Shown here in pieces: positions 1-9,563 of a DNA stretch of 64,000 bases (position 1 is the first letter of the stretch; every line of letters begins with the position of its first letter). Source of the stretch: Skeletonema tropicum (taxonomy: Eukaryota > Bacillariophyta > Thalassiosirophyceae > Thalassiosirales > Thalassiosiraceae). The stretch covers positions 1,984,001 through 2,048,000 of the forward strand of contig CM074139.1 of assembly GCA_037178625.1 (NCBI GenBank), read 5' to 3'. A model generated the notes under the pieces. That model made no database searches. It was not told the DNA's origin and saw only the letters and a list, made by a program, of their open reading frames with translations. Made by a program: the position numbers and the translations under genes.

Positions 1-1
1 T

Positions 2-490
2 ACCTATGTGTATGGAGGCAGCATCCCAGACGAAGAGCTCAAGACTCATGCGAAAGACATCATCGATGCTGCAGACAAGTATTCCATCGTCAATCTCAAG
101 CTGGAGGCCGAAGCAGTCTACCTGGACTCGACGAAATTTACATTTGACAACGCGATGGACAATTTGCTGTATGCGGATGCCAAAAATTGTGCGTTGCTAA
201 AGGAAACCGTGCTAGACTTCTTGGTAGAGAATAGCATAGAGGCAATCAACAACAAGGAGATTTCATTCACTGACTTCCCAGTAAGTGCGGTCAAAGATCT
301 CATGGTTGCTTTTGAGAGGAGCAGGAAGCAAATCTGCAATCTTGATGGTAAGGATTATAGTTTGATGCGTGTAAGTGAGTTGAGGAGAAGGTTGAATGCA
401 AAAGGATTGGATGTTGACGGGTCTCGTGAAGCAATGATCGAAGCTCTCAACAATTCAGAAGGGTTGAATCATACAGCAGCTGAAGAGTAA
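2..490 (+). CDS. BTB/POZ-SAP domain protein, 3' part (cut by window edge)
   Basis: The frame is open at the left edge, so the start and any MATH domain lie outside. Visible residues begin at the end of a BTB core (YVYGGSIPDEELK), continue through the helical stretch after BTB (KDIIDAADKYSIVNLKLE), and end in a SAP-like helix-turn-helix (SELRRRLNAKGLDVDG, about residues 122-137 of the visible part). The complete paralogue at 58411-59685 has the same order behind a MATH domain. BTB proteins with MATH usually act as Cullin-3 substrate adaptors; SAP motifs bind DNA or other nuclear partners. The role is inferred from family only. A broken copy lies at 7360-7650. Confidence 0.8.
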   Translation, partial: TYVYGGSIPDEELKTHAKDIIDAADKYSIVNLKLEAEAVYLDSTKFTFDNAMDNLLYADAKNCALLKETVLDFLVENSIEAINNKEISFTDFPVSAVKDLMVAFERSRKQICNLDGKDYSLMRVSELRRRLNAKGLDVDGSREAMIEALNNSEGLNHTAAEE

Positions 491-649
491 GGTGCTTTTG
501 GAAGTAGGGTCTAGAGATTTAATGTTGAGAAAGTTTTCGTGTAGATATATGTTTCTAATCTACCATTTATCAATTAATACAAGTTGTTCTGCATCTCAAT
601 TTCAATCATTTACAATAATATATCCATACAAAGTCTACAAATCTTCCAA

Positions 650-2197
650 TTAGGGACTCCCTCGCAAGTTACTGCGCAAGTTACTGTTCTGTTTGGGGAT
701 GTCAATAAACTTACTCGATACGGGTCCTTTGTAACCACGGCTATCGATAGCTTGCACATAAACGGTATGCCTACCCGATGAAAGGCCTCGTGTTGGAATA
801 TTAAAGCGGACTGTTTCCTCAGTTGTGTCCCAGTTGTCATCAACTACTTCCATGTCCCACTTCTTGTCGCCCTCTTGATAATCATCAGGGTGCACATCAA
901 GGTAAAGATGAACTGCCCTGATGATTTGATTACCAGAGGAGTGATTGGGAAAGCCCTTGATCGTGTTCACCATCTTACTATCGCTTGCAATGACCCTAAC
1001 CCTTACTCGACCACCTAGCACGCGGGTATTTACATCTAATACATCTGGGCCCTTGACTTCTTTGTAGGGATTCATGGCAATCTTGGCGGTATAGATCAAA
1101 GAAGGTAAGTTGATAGGCACGACCTCACTCTCGAAACGAGAGCAATCTTGTTGGAAATCATCTCCAATCTCATAGCCGAAACTTGCTACTCCCAGTGCTC
1201 CGTACATGTAATCTGAGAAGTCACCACTTGCTTCATACATAAAGTCCGGCTGACCTCCAGCCCACAACTTGTATCCATTCCAATAATTGATCTTGCGACC
1301 CAATGCTTCTAACGCTTCATTATCAGGAGATTTAGCGTCTCGATGGCCCCAAGGATAGTACACGAAGCCCCCACTTGCATGAATGTCAATGTATACTCCT
1401 GTGATGTCTTCTCCAAAGGCTGTATTCATTTCCTTCTCTGGATTATCCTTGCGTTGTCCCTCCGGAAATAGCTTCTTTGCATATTCTACCACTGCTTGTG
1501 TCTCGGGTTCACTATTTGGAGATGATCCGTGGTAATCATTGGCACAAGGATCGTTACTCGCTCCATTCCTATCACCCCACATAAAGTCAAGATTGCGATT
1601 CAGGTCAACTCCATTGCCACATCCTTCCGGATTCAAGTTCTTTCTCCAGTACGAGTTTGGATTTTTCTCAGAAATGTACCGTCCATCAGGGTTGACATAC
1701 AAGATTGCATGAATTTCCGTATGATCTAATATCCATGTAATGTCCGCATTAGTGTTGTATCCCTCTACCAACGTTTCAATGAACCGTGCGTTCAATTCCG
1801 GTGGTGCCCACTCACGTGCATGCACACCTGATGTCACGAGCATCTTGCCCTTTTCGGATGATGTTCGGGCGCTGTTGCTAGAAGTGACGTTGAATGCGTA
1901 GATGTCGAAGCCGCCCGGTGGAAGATCATATCTCATGTTACTGCCATAATCGGAACGGCTGGGATTATTCTTCTTGATGTATGATTCGCCGATGGATTCC
2001 ATTGTAATTAGATCAGGAAATTTTTCAGCCAGGTCCGTCATGGATTCGATCATTCCATCTAGTGAGCGGAAACAGGATCGTCCTTGGATTGTTTCATAGG
2101 TCTTTTGCAGCGAACGTGTCGATGTAGTCGCATCGACAGTGCTGCTGCCGTGTAGGACGGCGGCCACCAAGGCTGCTGTAAATAAGTTGTTGATCAT
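650..2197 (-). CDS. Secreted zinc metallocarboxypeptidase, M14 family
   Basis: A 515-residue protein that should remove C-terminal residues from peptides outside the cell or in the secretory route. A hydrophobic N-terminus (residues 1-23) looks like a signal peptide. The M14 signatures are complete: zinc ligands H126 and E129 (HAREW), H273 (DIHASGG), the substrate-binding NPDGR and N200-R201 pair (VDLNRN), the CxxGxxxNRN context, and the general-base glutamate E343 (FGYEIGD). About 130 residues follow the catalytic domain and look like a beta-rich extension (RVRVRVIASDSK onward), as in several algal M14 enzymes. The gene is divergent from trypsin copy A with about 640 bp between the starts, so the two secreted proteases may share control sequences. 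No intron is needed. Confidence 0.92.
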   Translation of the reverse strand: MINNLFTAALVAAVLHGSSTVDATTSTRSLQKTYETIQGRSCFRSLDGMIESMTDLAEKFPDLITMESIGESYIKKNNPSRSDYGSNMRYDLPPGGFDIYAFNVTSSNSARTSSEKGKMLVTSGVHAREWAPPELNARFIETLVEGYNTNADITWILDHTEIHAILYVNPDGRYISEKNPNSYWRKNLNPEGCGNGVDLNRNLDFMWGDRNGASNDPCANDYHGSSPNSEPETQAVVEYAKKLFPEGQRKDNPEKEMNTAFGEDITGVYIDIHASGGFVYYPWGHRDAKSPDNEALEALGRKINYWNGYKLWAGGQPDFMYEASGDFSDYMYGALGVASFGYEIGDDFQQDCSRFESEVVPINLPSLIYTAKIAMNPYKEVKGPDVLDVNTRVLGGRVRVRVIASDSKMVNTIKGFPNHSSGNQIIRAVHLYLDVHPDDYQEGDKKWDMEVVDDNWDTTEETVRFNIPTRGLSSGRHTVYVQAIDSRGYKGPVSSKFIDIPKQNSNLRSNLRGSP

Positions 2198-2834
2198 ATT
2201 GCAGCGCTCAAAAATATTAGTAGGCTAGCCGATGCCGAATTAATTTTATGAAAGGATGGGATCGGCTGCCCAAGCCAACCACACTTCCATGCATCGGCAC
2301 ATGGGATAGGATTGGAGCGTGGAGCGTCGCTCTTGCTTTTGATTGTGGGTTTGGGGTTTGCTTGGGGTTGGGGGTTTGGGATTGAATTTGGTGGGTTTGG
2401 GGCTGTTTGTCAAGTGGAGTACACACACGTACCTGTCTCGATCGATGTTTCATATATAGTTAGCGTCTTTGAAAAATTTTCGTCTAATCAACATGAAGAT
2501 AGTAGTTAAGGACCAACAGACTTGAAGCAACAACTTGGGGCGGCTAAACCGTCGTGTTGTGTGGGTCCCACTCTCGACAAAAAAAGCAAGATCACTCAAT
2601 CTCTGGTACGTTGGAATCTGATACTAATGTAATTACATACGAATCACATGACACAAGATCTCATCCATCCACATGAAATGCAAGAGCACGTCACTCTTGC
2701 TTTTCAGCATGCCGATGCCTCTCTGAGATTGTTGCTCTCATAAATTCGATACCAAATCGAAATCGGCACAAACAGACATCATCAATCTACACACCGCAAC
2801 AAATAACTTCTTTACAGCATTCAATCTAACAAAC
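2198..2834. promoter_or_regulatory. Divergent intergenic region between carboxypeptidase and trypsin A, with G-rich tract
   Basis: No gene is seen here. At 2347-2402 the + strand carries six runs of 3-5 G separated by short T-rich loops, a canonical G-quadruplex pattern; the C-rich strand faces the carboxypeptidase gene. From about 2560 the sequence matches the upstream region of trypsin copy B (from about 7760), so that part moved with the trypsin duplication. Regulatory function is inferred from position only. Confidence 0.45.
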
Positions 2835-4687
2835 ATGATGTCATCACGAGCATTTATCCTCCTTTTATCTATGACAACAGCATCCGCTGGAACTCTACGC
2901 AACGCCAAGAGAGATCTCAGAACCCGTATCATCGGCGGTGATAAAGCTGTTGAAGACCGATATGCCTACGCAGTCTCACTATTCGATAGCTACGGTCACT
3001 TCTGCGGTGGCTCTCTCATTGCAGAGGATGTCGTATTGTCGGCAGCCCACTGCGATCCCCACGGCCAAGGCAATTACAACGCCGTGGTCGGACGCCACGC
3101 TCACAATGACACTGATGGGCAAGAGTTCAGCGTCAAGACGGCTTTACCTCACCCCGACTACGATGATGTGACCACCGACAACGACTTCATGCTCATCTTC
3201 TTGAACGAATCTGCAACCAGCAATGAATTTGTCAGGCTCAACACCGATGAGGCCACGCCAGAAATAGGTGCAGCTGTCACTGTCATGGGGTGGGGCGATA
3301 TCGATCCCAGTGATGAACAGGAGTTGAGCAGTGAACTTATGGAAGTAGACGTGAATGTCATCACGAATGAAGAATGTGAGAAGAGCGATGGAGATTTTGG
3401 AAGCTACGAAGATCAAATCACGAGCAACATGTTGTGTGCTAGAGAAGAAGGGGGTGGCGAAGATAGCTGTCAAGGAGATTCAGGAGGACCCCTCGTCATT
3501 AGGGGTGCCAAAGCATCCGAAGATGTCCAAGTAGGAGTGGTCTCATGGGGCATTGGCTGCGCAAGTAAAGATTATCCAGGTGTGTATGCAAGGATTTCTG
3601 CTCAATTTGAATGGATCAAATCTGAGGTATGCAAAGGTTCAAAGAATCCACCTTCCTCATTTGGCTGTGAAGACATAGAGAACATCATCACAAAAAATAC
3701 TGATGCTGCTGACAGCACCGCTACTACTACTACGAGCGGTGGATGGAACATCATTGTCACAGAAGAGTTCAAGAGTGGATATGGAATCTTCACTGTAGAC
3801 TCCAAGAGCAACAGGGCGATCCGGTACAACATTGCGAAGGGCAAAGCAGGTGTCATCCGCATGAGCACCGGTGGAACATCAACTCTCAAGTCCAGTCAGA
3901 TCAGTGTTACCAACTCAGAGAGCAAGTTCAAGCTTTCTATCGATCTGTATGCTGTGGACCTAAGTCACGATGACAACATCTGCATTGACTATCAAACTAG
4001 TACTTCCCACGGCGAGAAATGTTGGAAGGCTTTGCATGACTTCCCCNNNNNNNNNNNNNNNNNNNNNNNNNNNNNNNNNNNNNNNNNNNNNNNNNNNNNN
4101 NNNNNNNNNNNNNNNNNNNNNNNNNNNNNNNNNNNNNNNNNNNNNNNNNNNNNNNNNNNNNNNNNNNNNNNNNNNNNNNNNNNNNNNNNNNNNNNNNNNN
4201 NNNNNNNNNNNNNNNNNNNNNNNNNNNNNNNNNNNNNNNNNNNNNNNNNNNNNNNNNNNNNNNNNNNNNNNNNNNNNNNNNNNNNNNNNNNNNNNNNNNN
4301 NNNNNNNNNNNNNNNNNNNNNNNNNNNNNNNNNNNNNNNNNNNNNNNNNNNNNNNNNNNNNNNNNNNNNNNNNNNNNNNNNNNNNNNNNNNNNNNNNNNN
4401 NNNNNNNNNNNNNNNNNNNNNNNNNNNNNNNNNNNNNNNNNNNNNNNNNNNNNNNNNNNNNNNNNNNNNNNNNNNNNNNNNNNNNNNNNNNNNNNNNNNN
4501 NNNNNNNNNNNNNNNNNNNNNNNNNNNNNNNNNNNNNNNNNNNNNNCTCTCACAGTGGGAGACCAAGTCGTTCGAGTTTGACGCAGAAAATACAGAATCT
4601 TTGAGACTTCGGTTACGAATGGATGCAACAAGTGAAAGTGGTGATATCCTCATTTCTAAAGTCGATGTTGAAGGTAGTTCGGCGTAG
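2835..4687 (+). CDS. Secreted trypsin-like serine protease with C-terminal beta domain, copy A (contains assembly gap)
   Basis: Signal peptide (residues 1-19), short propeptide and activation site R31-IIGG, then an S1 protease domain with H72 (SAAHC), D117 (DND) and S216 (GDSGGP). D210, six residues before the serine, predicts cleavage after Lys/Arg. About 170 residues follow, with a Thr-rich linker and a beta-sandwich-like domain (SGGWNIIVTEEF; CIDYQTSTSHGEKCW). The N run 4047-4546 lies near the end. Codons before it (404) plus codons after it read from 4547 (47, including the stop at 4685-4687) equal exactly the 451 codons of copy B, and the flanking bases abut as in copy B, so probably nothing is missing. 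Reading straight through the 500 N gives a false frameshift. The 5' half is almost identical to copy B. Confidence 0.9.
4047..4546. other. Assembly gap of exactly 500 N
   Basis: The run of 500 N has the look of a default gap size. Comparison with copies B and C shows that the bases on both sides are adjacent in the paralogues, so the true gap length may be zero, or the contigs may overlap within near-identical copies. Confidence 0.95.
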
Positions 4688-4835
4688 ATTTGAATGGGAG
4701 CGAGATTGTACAATAGAATAGAATATACAATAGAACATACAGAAATGTGATAGTAATAGACTTCCTGCTAAAAGATACCTCCAGCAAGAGCAGAATATGA
4801 AAGAAGTTTTATCTTTAACTAATGACATACAACAT

Positions 4836-4895
4836 CACTCCTCTGCAGTGCAAGAAATATGATAAGTAACAAGCTCCATTTGATCAATAAAGCTT
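4836..4895 (-). pseudogene. Relic of the GPI mannosyltransferase 3' end, next to trypsin copy A
   Basis: The minus strand still encodes the last 17 or so residues of the mannosyltransferase at 9564-11618 (IDQMELVTY, then ISCTAEE and stop). Homology to the intact gene stops after about 60 bases. It lies convergent to trypsin A, as in copy B, and is a passenger of the trypsin duplication. From here to 5527 I see no gene. Confidence 0.7.
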
Positions 4896-5527
4896 TGTAA
4901 ATGATGCCACAGCTGAAGAGTAGGGTTGTGTGTGTAGGATCAATGCAGTGTTCGTTGAAGTAGCAATGTGAAGTATCCGATATCCGAATGAGGCTATGGA
5001 GAAGTAAATGAATGGGGTGCATTAGCGAAAGCAAATGTCTCCAGCTTCCAGGGTAAATAAAAGCCCAGCTTCATCATCGGAAGAGAGATAGAAGTGCAAA
5101 TGTCCAAATCAGTGTGGCAGGCCAATCGAGCCATGTGCGAGAAAGAGTTCATTGGAACGACTAAGGTGACGACGTCAAGGTTTCTGGTGTTTCTGGGAGG
5201 TGGGTATGCACGGGGCTATCCAGGCCAGGCCAGGTGTTCCTTGTGCGTGTGACGTCTTTGAGTGCAATGCAGTGTTTTGCCGATACGACTCCGACCAGAA
5301 AACACAAAGCGGCAGCAGTAGGCTTATTGTGTTGAAAGAAATTTACACTACCTAAGTATGTCCGCTTTGAGTGAGTTCTCGTTCTTGCCTTCTATATTCA
5401 CTTGATTTGGCCTCCTCCCGTCAACGCTCGCTATCCCTCTATCTTCAACGCTCGCTACGCTACTTATCCCTCTCACGATGTGTGATGTCTCTCGGCTCTA
5501 CTTATCTCTTTTACCATCACTATTCTA

Positions 5528-6262
5528 GAGTTTCTCCGGACAGACCGCCACGACTCCGACCCATCATCAGATAGCAGCGAGAAGTCACAAAGCAGGATGT
5601 CCAGATTTGATACAATGAGAGCGGTCTTAACACAATGTTTTCGCAAAAACGATTACGCCGGTTGGCTGCCGGTTGGTGACGTTTCTGTGACTTGTGGAGC
5701 ATCTGAAAATTGAGATGCCAGAAAGACGAGGCTGAACGCGGCGCATTTTGGGCGCAAACAAATCATCCACAGAGGGGATGCCCTCTAAATGTGATATCAT
5801 TATCAATATTTTGTGATATTTTGTGATTTGATATCTCTGTGTACCGATTCCTACGTTAATTTCATTCGAAGATTCCTTACGCAAAACGGCCATTTTGCGT
5901 AAGGAATCTTGCAAGATTTATTCTTCCTTACGCAAAATACGTCACGTCGCCGGTCACAACTCACAACCCATGTCATGCGTTACTTACTTTTTGCGAAAAT
6001 ATTGCGAAAACAACTGTTAAGACCGCTCTATGGTCGATGACAACTATCAAAACAAGAAGGCATCAAACTTAGCTGTACAGTCTTCGTTCGTTGGCCTCAG
6101 CTGCACTTACGTGTAAGTAGTTTATCCGGAAAGATCGCTCGACTCCGACCCATCATCAGATAGCAGCGAGAAGACATAAGATTCCTTTGATGTGCAGATG
6201 TTGTGAACAACTTAGAACAAGAAGGCTAATACTCAGCTGTGCAGTTTTCGTTCGTTGCCATG
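5528..6262. repeat. Imperfect tandem repeat, first unit split by an inverted-repeat element
   Basis: A unit of about 150 bp occurs twice. Landmarks such as CCGACCCATCATCAGATAGC (about 5560 and 6147) and the stretch from AACAAGAAGG to TTCGTTCGTTG (about 6052 and 6215) occur in the same order in both. The first copy is interrupted at its middle by the element at 5618-6029; the second copy (6119-6262) is uninterrupted. No coding capacity is apparent. Confidence 0.7.
5618..6029. mobile_element. MITE-like element with terminal inverted repeats and 3-bp target duplication
   Basis: The ends AGAGCGGTCTTAACA (5618-5632) and its exact reverse complement (6015-6029) form 15-bp terminal inverted repeats; the next ~13 bases (TGTTTTCGCAA and its complement) continue the symmetry imperfectly to ~29 bp. 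ATG flanks both sides (5615-5617, 6030-6032), and the neighbouring tandem copy of the host sequence shows a single ATG at the matching place. An internal 18-bp hairpin lies at 5869-5910. No transposase is encoded, so it would have to move in trans. Confidence 0.75.
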
Positions 6263-6307
6263 TACAAAGTTTGAGGTCTTCGATCGTCACAAAGCAAACG
6301 GCAACGA

Positions 6308-6862
6308 TTGACATTGTATCATATTTTTCTCCATTCAAACATGAATGTTCCCAAGCTCGCGTACACTGTACCAACGAAACAACATGATGGCGGTAGCAGC
6401 GCTACTATGCCTCACCGAGTCGGGGAACCAGATGCAGATGCAGATGCATTCTCTCGTTATTCAAGCGACCTCTTCCGAATGAAGGAGCTATTTTTCTGTC
6501 ACGAAGAGGATGAAAGCGTTGATGACTTGCAAGCTGCTGGAAAGATTAATGAAACCTTCAGGAATGCAGGCCTGAGTGACCTCCTTGATATCAATCACCT
6601 TGGCAATGCAGATGATTCCTCCTCCAAGCGCCGCAAAGGTAATACCTCACGATATGTCCAGCATGGATATTTGCGCAAAACGAGGCTCTCTGTTGAACTT
6701 CATCCTTCCTTGCTCCTACACGACATCATGGAAGAGCTGGACCACCCGGCAGCAAGCACCCAAGTCCAAGCCGAAGCCATTTCCGACGACGAAGAGGAAG
6801 AGGAACCCGAAGACGAAGATCAGCCAAATAAGGGCCGCCTTCCGGAAGGAGCGATGACATGA
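6308..6862 (+). CDS. Hypothetical acidic protein
   Basis: A 184-residue frame with a second possible start at 6341. It contains YSSDLFRMKEL (about residues 50-60), faintly like the lead-in of plant-type tandem CCCH proteins, but the cysteine/histidine pattern that should follow is absent. A basic patch SSKRRKGN is near residue 108 and the C-terminus is very acidic (SDDEEEEEPEDED). I do not recognise a family. It may be a short real gene or a decayed fragment. Confidence 0.4.
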   Translation: MTLYHIFLHSNMNVPKLAYTVPTKQHDGGSSATMPHRVGEPDADADAFSRYSSDLFRMKELFFCHEEDESVDDLQAAGKINETFRNAGLSDLLDINHLGNADDSSSKRRKGNTSRYVQHGYLRKTRLSVELHPSLLLHDIMEELDHPAASTQVQAEAISDDEEEEEPEDEDQPNKGRLPEGAMT

Positions 6863-7357
6863 AATGAAGTTTCATTTAATGGCTGCAAAATGCCTAATAC
6901 TAGACACATCAAAGGAATGCCAACATTCTTGAGAAATGTTCAGGATTTAGGGCTCCGTAGTAGGTATATTTTAGCAGCAGCAGTGGTAATGTGAACTCCA
7001 ACCGTCTCTAGAGAGAGTAGTACAGCTGTATTGTAGTAAACAAAATAATCTTCCATCTAAGGATCCATCTGCCACACAAACCAAAGACCCAATAGTGATT
7101 GCCGCCACTAAGAATGTCAAACCTCCCCGTGAGCTCGAGATCTTCCCACATCCACATGTTACCCCATTGATCAAGAACTTCCCGTGAAGCGGTAGGATAT
7201 AACGAACCTGGTGTAGGGGCATGGCTGACCAAACGATATACAGCTGGATCCACCTCATCTACAGTACACGCAGAATCATATTGAACCCGAGCATAGTCAC
7301 TGCCTTGCTGACATTTGTTATTAAAATAATGATGATTGTGGAAAAGTAGAGCTACAG
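6863..7357. other. Intergenic stretch with an unsupported minus-strand frame
   Basis: A 140-codon minus-strand frame spans 7008-7430 with fairly ordinary amino-acid composition, but its 5' end lies across the antisense of the broken BTB copy and no motif is recognisable. I see no other gene here. Confidence 0.3.
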
Positions 7358-7359
7358 TC

Positions 7360-7650
7360 AATTTGTCAAACCGGACATCTTCCGTCACTTGCTTTCCTAT
7401 GTGTATGGATGCAGCATCCCAGAAGAACAACTCGAGGCTATATCATTGATGCTGCAGACAAGTATTCCATCATCAATCTCAAGCTGGAAGCCGAAGAAGT
7501 CTATCTGAACTCGACGATATTTACATTTGCCAACGCGATGGACAATTTGCTGTATGCAGATTCCAAAAATTGTGCATTACTCAAGGAAACCGCAAGGGTT
7601 TTGCTAGACTTTTTGGCGGAGAACAGCACGGAGGAAATCAACAACAAGAG
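7360..7650 (+). pseudogene. Broken BTB gene fragment
   Basis: From VKPDIFRHLLSYVYG the sequence follows the BTB region of the genes at 2-490 and 58411-59685. A 10-bp deletion near 7435-7442 shifts the frame inside the HAKDIIDAAD stretch, 9 bp are inserted near 7590, and similarity stops after ENSTEEINNK, so the SAP part is missing. It sits upstream of trypsin B where the carboxypeptidase gene is found upstream of trypsin A, suggesting a deletion joined the BTB remnant to the trypsin. Confidence 0.8.
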
Positions 7651-8059
7651 TCCGTTAACGTCATTGCAATGTTTCAGCGTCTTACCTCCTACCACGGAAA
7701 TAAAGTATATATGTACTTACATGGGTTAGTAGCAAAGAGACTTTCATGTCGAAAACTGGAGGTGGAACCGTGTGACTGCGTGAGTCCCACTCTAGACAAA
7801 AAATGCAAGATCAACACATTTCGCAACGTTGGAATCTGATACTAATGTAATTACATACGAATCACATGACACAAGATCTCACCCACAGCAAGAGCAACGT
7901 GGGCACTCTTGCTTTTCAGCATTTAGTATGTCGATGCCTCGTCAGTCTGAGATTGATGCAAGTTGCTCTCATAAATTCGATACCAAATCGGCACAAACAG
8001 ACATCATCAATCTACACACCACAACAAATAACTTCTTTACAGCATTCAATCTAACAAAC

Positions 8060-9412
8060 ATGATGTCATCACGAGCATTGATCCTCCTCCTATCCATGAC
8101 AGCAGCATCCGCTGGAACTCTACGCAACGCCAAGAGAGATCTCAGAACCCGTATCATCGGCGGTGATAAAGCTGTTGAAGACCGATATGCCTACGCAGTC
8201 TCACTATTCGATAGCTACGGTCACTTCTGCGGTGGCTCTCTCATTGCAGAGGATGTCGTATTGTCGGCAGCCCACTGCGATCCCCACGGCCAAGGCAATT
8301 ACAACGCCGTGGTCGGACGCCACGCTCACAATGACACTGATGGGCAAGAGTTCAGCGTCAAGACGGCTTTACCTCATCCCGACTACGATGATGTCACTAC
8401 CGACAATGACTTCATGCTTATCTTTTTGAACGAATCTGCAACCAGCAACGAATTTGTCAGGCTCAACACCGATGAGGCCACACCAGAAATAGGTGCCGCT
8501 GTCACTGTCATGGGGTGGGGCGATATCGATCCCAGTGATGAACAGGAGTTGAGTAGTGAACTTATGGAAGTAGACGTGAATGTCATCACAAATGAAGAAT
8601 GTGAGAAGAGTGATGGAGATTTTGGAAGCTACGAAGATCAAATCACGAGCAACATGTTGTGTGCTAGAGAAGAAGGAGGTGGCGAAGACAGCTGTCAAGG
8701 AGATTCAGGAGGACCCCTCGTCATTAGGGGTGCCAAAGCATCCGAAGATGTGCAAGTAGGAGTGGTCTCATGGGGCATTGGCTGCGCAAGTAAAGATTAT
8801 CCAGGCGTGTACGCAAGGATTTCTGCTCATTATGAATGGATCAAATCTGAGGTATGCAAAGGTTCAAAGAATCCACCTTTCTCATTTGGCTGTGAGGACA
8901 TAGAGAACAGTATCACACAAAATACTGATGCTGCTGACAGCACCGCTACTACTACTACGAGCGGTGGATGGAACATCATTGTCACAGAAGAGTTCAAGAG
9001 TGGATATGGAATCTTCACTGTAGACTCCAAGAGCAACAGGGCGATCCGGTACAACATTGCGAAGGGCAAAGCAGGTGTCATCCGCATGAGTACCGATGGA
9101 ACATCAACTCTCAAGTCCAGTCAGATCAGTGTTACCAACTCAGAGAGCAAGTTCAAGGTTTCAATCGATCTATATGCAGTGAACCTGAGCGACGATGACA
9201 ACATCTGCATTGACTATCAAACTAGTACTTCCCACGGCGAGAAATGTTGGAAGGCTTTGCATGACTTCCCCCTCTCGCAGTGGGAGACCAAGTCGTTCGA
9301 GTTTGACGCAGAAAATACAGAATCTTTGAGACTTCGGTTACGAATGGATGCAACAAGTGAAAGTGGTGATATCCTCATTTCTAAAGTCGATGTTGAAGGT
9401 AGTTCGGCGTAG
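8060..9412 (+). CDS. Secreted trypsin-like serine protease with C-terminal beta domain, copy B (complete)
   Basis: A complete 450-residue precursor. The frame is open further upstream, but ATG 8060 matches the start of copy A and begins a good signal peptide (residues 1-19, ending SASAG-like). Activation would occur at R31-IIGG. Catalytic triad H72, D117, S216; D210 sets trypsin-type specificity. Paired cysteines fit the chymotrypsin fold. The C-terminal ~170 residues form a Thr-rich linker and a beta-sandwich-like module of unknown binding role. It converges on the mannosyltransferase gene with 151 bp between the stops. This locus is the likely source of copies A and C because only here is the convergent neighbour intact. 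Confidence 0.93.
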   Translation: MMSSRALILLLSMTAASAGTLRNAKRDLRTRIIGGDKAVEDRYAYAVSLFDSYGHFCGGSLIAEDVVLSAAHCDPHGQGNYNAVVGRHAHNDTDGQEFSVKTALPHPDYDDVTTDNDFMLIFLNESATSNEFVRLNTDEATPEIGAAVTVMGWGDIDPSDEQELSSELMEVDVNVITNEECEKSDGDFGSYEDQITSNMLCAREEGGGEDSCQGDSGGPLVIRGAKASEDVQVGVVSWGIGCASKDYPGVYARISAHYEWIKSEVCKGSKNPPFSFGCEDIENSITQNTDAADSTATTTTSGGWNIIVTEEFKSGYGIFTVDSKSNRAIRYNIAKGKAGVIRMSTDGTSTLKSSQISVTNSESKFKVSIDLYAVNLSDDDNICIDYQTSTSHGEKCWKALHDFPLSQWETKSFEFDAENTESLRLRLRMDATSESGDILISKVDVEGSSA

Positions 9413-9563
9413 ATTTGGATGGGAGCGAAATGGTACAAAAGAATAGAGTATACAATAGAACATACAGTAATGAGATAGTAATAGACTTCCTGCTAAAAGA
9501 TACCTCCAGCAAGAGCAGAATATGAAAGAAGTTTTATCTTTAACTATATAATGACATACAACA

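Noticed and set aside
4900..5527. Possible genes from short frames at 5371-5574 and nearby
   Set aside because: They consist of Ser/Arg/Leu-rich simple sequence (repeated CAACGCTCGCT) with no motif.
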